This document shows, piece after piece, positions 12,371 through 17,118 of a stretch of 17,118 nt of DNA (its first letter is position 1; each line of letters begins with the position of its first letter). The notes below the pieces were generated by a model. It did not search any database. It saw only the letters and a list, made by a program, of their open reading frames with translations, and was not told the DNA's origin. A program made the position numbers and the translations under genes. Source of the DNA: CAZLFA01 sp964558665 (lineage in GTDB: Bacteria; Desulfobacterota; Syntrophia; Syntrophales; PHBD01); assembly GCA_964558665.1 (NCBI GenBank), contig CAZLFA010000078.1, positions 1 to 17,118 on the forward strand, given 5' to 3'.

Positions 12371-15361
12371 TCAGGCATCAGTTGAAAGCAGTTGTTCCAG
12401 GAGCAGTTTCCTGTCCATGGCCTCGTTGGCGCGCTTGAGGTTTTCCCCGGAGGCAAAAGCCGCCCTTGCCGTCTCTGCATCCCGATTGGCAGCGGCGAAG
12501 TACGCGGAGGCCGCTGAATGGATTCCCGAAGCTGTCGTTTCCAGAATGCGGTCTCTGAACTGCTGCCGGAAAGAGTCGGTAAGCCCGGCAATATGGCGGA
12601 TCATGGCCGTATAGCCTCTGCTCGACGGATCCATAGGCCTGTCGAGGCCGCCGATCGTTCCGATTACCGCCTTTTCAATCTCTTCCTCGTTTCCTTTCAT
12701 CTTTTTAAGAAATTCTTCCGCCTCCTCATACACGCGAAACGTTCCGGCAATATGAGGATCCCGGTAGGAGAGGAATGAGAAGGTTCCGTTGAGCGGATCA
12801 TACTGCGACATGCCGCCGTACGCGCCGCCCTGGACACGGACTCTCTTGTAGAGGTAGTCGCTGGAAAGATACTTGGCAAGCACCAGCAGATGTGGAGACA
12901 GTGCTTCCCTGTAAGTAGGAGCAGGCATCACCTGGGCAACGTAGCTGACGTCGGCGGGTATTTCGATTCCGGCATTGACCGGCACAATCCCGGGCCGGCC
13001 GGCATGCCCCGATTTTCCCGGCGCCAGGCTGCTGAGAAGCCTATCCGCCGCTTCCGAAAGGATCGATATCCCCTCCGAATCTGCCGTCATGTTGATGGAA
13101 AGCCTGTTTCTCCGGAATATCAGATCGCGCAGATGCAGGAGATTCTGACTGAGGTCCGGCATGCCTTTGTCAACTGTCCCGGCTATTTTCGCGATCTCGC
13201 GCAACTGTGTTCTGCCATGCCACTGCTCATCTCTTAATCCCGGTACGGAGACGGCCGCCGCTGCCGCCATCTTTGCGAACATGTGCCCGGACGGCACAAC
13301 GGCAGCCTGCAGACGGTTCCTCTTTTCCATGATCAGGTCGCGCATCCGTGCGTCTTCAGAAAAATCGCCTTTTGTCAGCAGATCGGAAACGATTGTCACG
13401 GCGTCTTGCGTGTTGCGGTACAATGCCTTTACGCTGATGACCATCTTCTGCCATACGCCGCTGCCTTCGAACATTCTGCCGCAGGAGAGATGGAAGGCGA
13501 CGCCGCCCGTTTTCATCGCCAGGCGCTTGGCCATCTCCTCGTATCCTATTCCCCCTGCCCCCAGATTGAGCGTCATTTTCCCCAGAAGCGGAAGCAGACC
13601 CTGCATATCTTCCGGGACGTCGGAGATGTCGAAAACAAGATCGAGGTAAGCGATGCCGTTGGTGAAAAGATCATGGACCAGAACCGGCGCACCGCCTACG
13701 CGGCGTTCTTCCGTGGGCACAATGTCAATATCGCGGGGCAGATCTGCGACTCTGAGTTTAGGCAGCTTTGCCGATGCCTCCGGCGGATCGGGATCAGACT
13801 GGTATGCCTTCAGGGCTGATGCCTGACGGCGGATTGTTTCAAGGTCGTCCGCCGACAGAGCGGCTTTGCGGTCGGCCATCTTTTTGCGGAAGGCCTCCTC
13901 ACGCTCCTGCTGAATTGTTTTGCTCGGCTCCATTATGGAAAGCAAACGATGCGGATTGTCCAGGAACCAGCGGCGCACGATATCCTGGAAAAGGCCGGGG
14001 TTTTGCCGCCACTTGCTGCGTATGCTTTCGATGATTTTCGGGAAATTCAGGCCGGCCAGCGGATCGCCGTCGTAGAGCCATGTGTGGTATATCCTGCCCA
14101 TCAGGGAAATTCCATAGGGCATGGTTTTGCGGACAATCTCCTTTCCCTGGAATTCGACCCGATGCAGTGTGCCCTCGATAAGATCGCTGTCAAATCCTTT
14201 GCCGGCGATGTCTTCCAGGGTTTTCATTATAAGGGTTTCCACCTGCGGCGCCGCTTCAGTCTCGACGCCCCGCAGACCGACTGCGAAGACAATCTGCTTG
14301 ACGTCACGCTCCAGTCCGGTCACGGGAGAGAGGTCCTCCCCCAGGCCAGAGTCGATAAGTGCCTTGCGCAACGGGCCGGCTGCGCTTCCCACCAACAGGC
14401 CTGACGTAATGCCAAGGAGGGTGGCTTCCTCATATTCGGTGTTGTCCACCGTCATCCAGGCGATGTTTACAATCGATTTGCGCCTGACATCTTCATCCCT
14501 TCCTATGGGGAAACGGCCTCTCACCACGGCAGGATTCTGCCAGCGTGTCTGGCTTTTTATAAAGGAGTTGATGCCAACCCTTTCAAAACCGGCCAGAACG
14601 TCTGCAAGAAAAACCAGGTGATCCGTTGTGGGTATGTCCCCGTAAAGAATAAATCTGGCGTTGGACGGCGAATAGTACAGCCTGTGAAAATCCTTGAGCT
14701 GTTCATGGGTGAGATCGGGGATGATGTCGGGGTCTCCTCCCGAGTCGCATGCATAGGTCGTTTCCGGATAGAGGTTCTCCTGGATCGACTTGTACATCAG
14801 CGAATCCGGCGATGAATAGGCGCCCTTCATTTCGTTATAGACGATTCCCGATATGGTCAGGTCGCTTGCAGTGTTATCGGCATCGGCGAATTCGAGATGA
14901 TGGCCTTCCTGGAAAAAGGTTTCCCTGAGGAGCCGCGGTTTCAGGACCAGATCCGTGTAAACCCGGGCCAGATTGAAAAAGTCCGTCTTTGTCTGACTGG
15001 CAACCGGATAGACGGTCTTGTCCGGATAGGTAAAGGCGTTGATAAAGGTCTGCAGCGTCCCTTTCAGGAGTTCATTGAAGACATCCTTGAGCGGATAATT
15101 TTCCGAGCCTGCCAGCACTGCGTGCTCCAGAATATGGGGGACGCCCGTGGAATCGAACGGGGGTGTGCGGAAGCCTATGGAATAAAGATTTTCCTTGTCG
15201 TCGCAGTGCAGATGAATGACTTTGGCACCGGTTCTGATATGCTCCATCTCATAGGCCGTAATCCTGATTTCCGGTATGGCCTCCACTCTTAACACTCGAA
15301 ATCCTTGCAGTTGTGAACCCGCCTTGAGCAGCGGTTCCGGACATGATGCTGTTGCCGACAT
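12371..15361 (-). CDS. M16C zinc metallopeptidase, PreP/presequence protease type
   Basis: A 996-residue inverzincin-type protease that encloses and degrades short unstructured peptides. The inverted zinc motif HILEH is at 76-80 (His76, Glu79 base, His80), and the third ligand Glu177 is in VYNEMKGAYSS. Family blocks around these are FDSTGVP, HAVLAGSENYPLKDVFNELL, NAFTYPDKTVYPVAS and FFQEGHHLEF. Four M16-type domains fit the length, with a helical hinge rich in Glu/Lys/Arg around residues 500-530. The C-terminal part has the substrate-closing RVQGGAYGG and FSFLSYRDPH motifs. No signal peptide is visible, so it is probably cytoplasmic. I chose the ATG at 15361 because AGGAAGGAG lies 10 nt upstream; an in-frame extension to 15436 lacks family similarity. 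It is monocistronic, divergent from the CheX-like gene. A weak candidate promoter lies near 15443-15470 on the minus strand. Confidence 0.93.
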   Translation of the reverse strand: MSATASCPEPLLKAGSQLQGFRVLRVEAIPEIRITAYEMEHIRTGAKVIHLHCDDKENLYSIGFRTPPFDSTGVPHILEHAVLAGSENYPLKDVFNELLKGTLQTFINAFTYPDKTVYPVASQTKTDFFNLARVYTDLVLKPRLLRETFFQEGHHLEFADADNTASDLTISGIVYNEMKGAYSSPDSLMYKSIQENLYPETTYACDSGGDPDIIPDLTHEQLKDFHRLYYSPSNARFILYGDIPTTDHLVFLADVLAGFERVGINSFIKSQTRWQNPAVVRGRFPIGRDEDVRRKSIVNIAWMTVDNTEYEEATLLGITSGLLVGSAAGPLRKALIDSGLGEDLSPVTGLERDVKQIVFAVGLRGVETEAAPQVETLIMKTLEDIAGKGFDSDLIEGTLHRVEFQGKEIVRKTMPYGISLMGRIYHTWLYDGDPLAGLNFPKIIESIRSKWRQNPGLFQDIVRRWFLDNPHRLLSIMEPSKTIQQEREEAFRKKMADRKAALSADDLETIRRQASALKAYQSDPDPPEASAKLPKLRVADLPRDIDIVPTEERRVGGAPVLVHDLFTNGIAYLDLVFDISDVPEDMQGLLPLLGKMTLNLGAGGIGYEEMAKRLAMKTGGVAFHLSCGRMFEGSGVWQKMVISVKALYRNTQDAVTIVSDLLTKGDFSEDARMRDLIMEKRNRLQAAVVPSGHMFAKMAAAAAVSVPGLRDEQWHGRTQLREIAKIAGTVDKGMPDLSQNLLHLRDLIFRRNRLSINMTADSEGISILSEAADRLLSSLAPGKSGHAGRPGIVPVNAGIEIPADVSYVAQVMPAPTYREALSPHLLVLAKYLSSDYLYKRVRVQGGAYGGMSQYDPLNGTFSFLSYRDPHIAGTFRVYEEAEEFLKKMKGNEEEIEKAVIGTIGGLDRPMDPSSRGYTAMIRHIAGLTDSFRQQFRDRILETTASGIHSAASAYFAAANRDAETARAAFASGENLKRANEAMDRKLLLEQLLSTDA

Positions 15362-15509
15362 GAAAATAATGCTCCTTCCTGATGCATGCTGGTTAAATGG
15401 TTCGGGATGAAAAACGGCAATCCTTGCCGCTGACATTTTTTGCTATATGGCCCATTTGAGGTAAAAAGTAAATTCATTTCGGGGGAGGCCCGGATGCGGG
15501 ATTTTCTGT

Positions 15510-15537
15510 TTGAAATCTTGCATATTTATTGTATACT
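15510..15537 (+). promoter_or_regulatory. Sigma70-type promoter of the CheX-like gene
   Basis: A -35 box TTGAAA (15510-15515) and -10 box TATACT (15532-15537) are separated by 16 bp, in an A+T-rich stretch. The predicted start near 15544 leaves a leader of about 44 nt before the ATG at 15588, which carries GGGAGAAAG as Shine-Dalgarno. Confidence 0.6.
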
Positions 15538-15587
15538 TTCACTTCGCATTTGTTAATATTGTGAAAATTACGGGAGAAAGCAAATAA

Positions 15588-16517
15588 ATGGACGTTAAGT
15601 ACATCAACCCTTTTTTAAACGGCACCCTTGAAGTCGTCAAGACCATGGCTTTTATTGATGCCGTTGCCGGCAAGCCTTATCTGAAAAAGACAGATGTCGC
15701 AGCGGGAGACGTTTCCGCAATTATCGGCATCACCGGTGATGCGGTAGGATCGCTGGCCATCAGCTTCAGCGAGTCCTGCATATGCGGTATTGTAAGCAAC
15801 ATGCTGGGAGAAACCTTTACGGATGTAAACAAGGACGTATTCGACGCCGCCGGAGAGATCACAAACATGGTTTCCGGTGTGGCGAGATCATATCTGGAAA
15901 AAGATGGGATGACCGTTTTTGCTGCCATTCCCACTGTTGTATATGGGAAGGGGCACTCCGTCATGCATATCCTGAGGGCGCCCAGCATTGTCGTTCCTTT
16001 TTCCACCCCAAAAGGGAACTTTTCAATCGACGTCTGCATAAAGACCGTTGAGGGGGCCGCGAAGAAGGACAGTCAATACAAGGTGCTCAATGTAAGGACA
16101 GCCGATATGGCAAGCCAGAGCACAGAAGAGCCTGTCAGGCCCGCCGCCAGGCCATCGGCACCTGTACGACCGCAGGCGCAGGTACCGGCACCGGCCGCGC
16201 CTCAACAGGAGGAAAAACCGACTGTGCGGCTTCAGGATATGAAGACCGATGAAGAGAAGATCCAATATCTGAGAGCGAAAATGGCCGAGTTTTCTGTAAA
16301 GAGGGATGCCATTCAAAAGGAACTGCGTGAAAAGCCCTTCATGCCGCTTGACGTGCGAAACAAGCTGAAGAAGGAACTTCCCTTTTATGATGAAAAGATC
16401 AGGCGCTTAAAGCTTGACATTGCCGGTATCGAGATGATGGCCAAGATATCCAAGGATTCTCTGGATAACCCGAAAAGCCCCGTTCACTACCAGCACTACC
16501 AAAAGAAGGACAAGTAA
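15588..16517 (+). CDS. CheX-like phosphatase-fold protein with a helical C-terminal extension
   Basis: The first ~155 of 309 residues form a CheX/CheC-type domain: DVSAIIGITGDAVGSLAISF, NMLGETFTDVNKDVFDAAGE, then ITNMVSGVARS. The Glu90-x-x-Asn93 pair is the catalytic ExxN of CheX, which removes phosphate from CheY-type receiver domains. Residues about 180-211 are a Pro/Ala/Gln-rich linker. About 215-290 is charged and strongly helical (EEKIQYLRAKMAEFSVKRDA, DEKIRRLKLDIAGIEMMAKI) and could be a coiled coil for oligomerisation or partner binding. Classical CheX is only about 150-160 residues, so the second half is an addition. No other chemotaxis genes are nearby, but a decayed receiver-domain gene ends convergently one base beyond this stop codon. 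It may act on a response regulator elsewhere in the genome. Confidence 0.85.
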   Translation: MDVKYINPFLNGTLEVVKTMAFIDAVAGKPYLKKTDVAAGDVSAIIGITGDAVGSLAISFSESCICGIVSNMLGETFTDVNKDVFDAAGEITNMVSGVARSYLEKDGMTVFAAIPTVVYGKGHSVMHILRAPSIVVPFSTPKGNFSIDVCIKTVEGAAKKDSQYKVLNVRTADMASQSTEEPVRPAARPSAPVRPQAQVPAPAAPQQEEKPTVRLQDMKTDEEKIQYLRAKMAEFSVKRDAIQKELREKPFMPLDVRNKLKKELPFYDEKIRRLKLDIAGIEMMAKISKDSLDNPKSPVHYQHYQKKDK

Positions 16518-16774
16518 TTACGACTTCTTATGAAGTGCGTTCCTGATAACAGCCGCTATTTTCTCAACTTTCATCGGCTTAATGAAGAAGTGGCTGATTC
16601 GCAGATCGAGAGGTTTTCTGCGTCATCCCTGTCCTGAAATCCGGAACACATAATGATTGGAATGTCCGGCCGCATCTTGCGCAACTCCCTGCCCAACTCG
16701 AACCCGTTAAGATTTGGCATTGTCTTACCCGTAAAAAGAAAATAGGGCCGTGTTTTTTTCCCATTATTTTTCAT
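16518..16774 (-). pseudogene. Decayed response-regulator receiver domain
   Basis: The minus strand encodes the second half of a CheY-like receiver in two frames. From 16774 it reads TMPNLNGFELGRELRKMRPD, IPIIMCSGFQDRDDAEN. After a frame change near 16608-16612 it continues LDLRISHFFIKPMKVEKIAA, VIRNALHKKS, stop at 16518. FFIKP carries the conserved Lys-Pro and the MPNLNG block follows the usual phospho-site. Dropping one of the two CT units in the coding-strand CTCTC would restore the frame, so a 2-nt duplication is the simplest explanation. The phospho-acceptor Asp of the TDxTMP motif is Gly (TGKTMP), a one-base GAT to GGT change if it was GAT. The N-terminal half, including the acidic pair, is missing. 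It is adjacent and convergent to the CheX-like gene. Confidence 0.75.
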
Positions 16775-16812
16775 TTTGTAATGATAACCATGAACAAAAT
16801 TCTCTCCTTTTT

Positions 16813-16837
16813 TAGTGCTTATTTTTTCTAAGCACTA
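16813..16837. repeat. 9-bp-stem hairpin with T-rich loop
   Basis: TAGTGCTTA (16813-16821) pairs perfectly with TAAGCACTA (16829-16837) across the loop TTTTTTC. It lies upstream of the decayed receiver gene. The right arm overlaps the outer 9-bp inverted repeat of the palindrome cluster. Confidence 0.55.
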
Positions 16838-16880
16838 TCTACGTTGTCAACCAATATTGACTCGGTGCAGTATTTAGCTT

Positions 16881-17061
16881 AGTTTCCGTCTGGAAAGGGC
16901 TCTTTTCCGCTCCGGCTGTGTCGATCTGCGGTATTGCTTGTGCGACGTACGTAATAGTGCGCCTCCGCGCAATCCCTTGACCTCTTTGCCGGAACGAAAA
17001 ATAACCACTTTCCAATCCTGAAACCAAAAGTTTCAGCATCCGGGGTTTCCGGATAGAGACT
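16881..17061. mobile_element. Possible MITE-like remnant with 16-bp imperfect terminal inverted repeats
   Basis: AGTTTCCGTCTGGAAA (16881-16896) and, read on the minus strand, AGTCTCTATCCGGAAA (17061-17046) agree at 12 of 16 positions. They enclose about 150 bp with no open gene. No transposase and no convincing target-site duplication are visible. It could equally be two chance copies of a dispersed palindrome, so this call is weak. Confidence 0.35.
17018..17036. repeat. 7-bp-stem hairpin
   Basis: CTGAAAC (17018-17024) pairs with GTTTCAG (17030-17036) across the loop CAAAA. It lies 3 bp before the large inverted repeat. Confidence 0.5.
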
Positions 17062-17092
17062 TACTTAGATAGTGTCCATCCGGAAACCCCGG
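17040..17092. repeat. Perfect 15-bp inverted repeat, 23-bp spacer
   Basis: CCGGGGTTTCCGGAT (17040-17054) is exactly complementary to ATCCGGAAACCCCGG (17078-17092). Each arm contains the core shared with 12345 and 16883, so two copies of that family face each other here. The right copy runs on towards the window edge (17071 onwards). Confidence 0.75.
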
Positions 17093-17118
17093 TTTTGAAA
17101 GCGGGGTTTATATAAAAG

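Larger units (their letters stand above)
16775..17118. other. Gene-free right end of the window with clustered palindromes
   Basis: I see no credible coding sequence here. A short minus-strand ATG with GGAGAG upstream (near 16792) leads only to a few codons, and may be the vestigial start of the decayed receiver gene. The stretch contains a hairpin at 16813-16837, imperfect inverted ends at 16881-16896 and 17046-17061, a small hairpin at 17018-17036 and a 15-bp perfect inverted repeat at 17040-17092. A further 9-bp pair, CACTATCTA (16833-16841) and TAGATAGTG (17066-17074), brackets the block. This looks like degenerate small mobile-element or repeat DNA. Confidence 0.6.

Overview
The window looks like chromosomal DNA from a Gram-negative bacterium, most likely a deltaproteobacterium (Desulfobacterota, Syntrophales- or Syntrophobacter-like). 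The clues are an LPS precursor enzyme (KdsD), a periplasmic MltB-type transglycosylase, type VI secretion parts, a PAS-LuxR regulator of a type I associate with this group, and several short palindromic intergenic repeats. The taxonomic call is inference from protein style only. No tRNA, rRNA, CRISPR array or intact transposase gene was seen.

Region 1 (1-4238, all minus strand, visibly more A+T rich than the rest) is a small type VI secretion effector island. In transcription order it holds a lambda-endolysin-like peptidoglycan-cleaving enzyme without a signal peptide (3784-3338), a secreted cysteine-containing protein overlapping it by 4 bp (3341-2808; probable periplasmic immunity protein), a complete VgrG spike (2700-619) and a truncated DUF2169 protein (601-47), a family often encoded beside VgrG. 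No T6SS sheath, baseplate or ATPase genes are in the window. Upstream of the effector gene are 454 bp of non-coding DNA with tandem direct repeats.

Region 2 (4239-7373, minus) is probably one transcription unit, kdsD - mltB - PAS/LuxR regulator, with two dRS3-like hairpins between kdsD and mltB and a third after the regulator.

Region 3 (7500-12341, plus) begins with a near-perfect sigma70 promoter driving a membrane-anchored transglutaminase-like protein. A 124-bp imperfect palindrome follows. Next come an ABC exporter (ATPase and large permease overlapping by ATGA) and a TMEM175-like channel protein 24 bp downstream.

Region 4 (12371-15361, minus) is a single large M16C metallopeptidase of the PreP/presequence protease type.

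Region 5 (15510-17118) has a promoter and a CheX-like gene with a proline/alanine-rich linker and a helical C-terminal extension. It converges directly on a decayed response-regulator gene that is frameshifted and has lost its phospho-acceptor Asp. The last ~340 bp contain no gene but several palindromes of one repeat family, which resembles a MITE or insertion-sequence end.

Most noteworthy are the candidate effector-immunity pair with its repeat-containing upstream region, the palindromic repeat families, and the chemotaxis-like CheX next to a dying receiver-domain gene.
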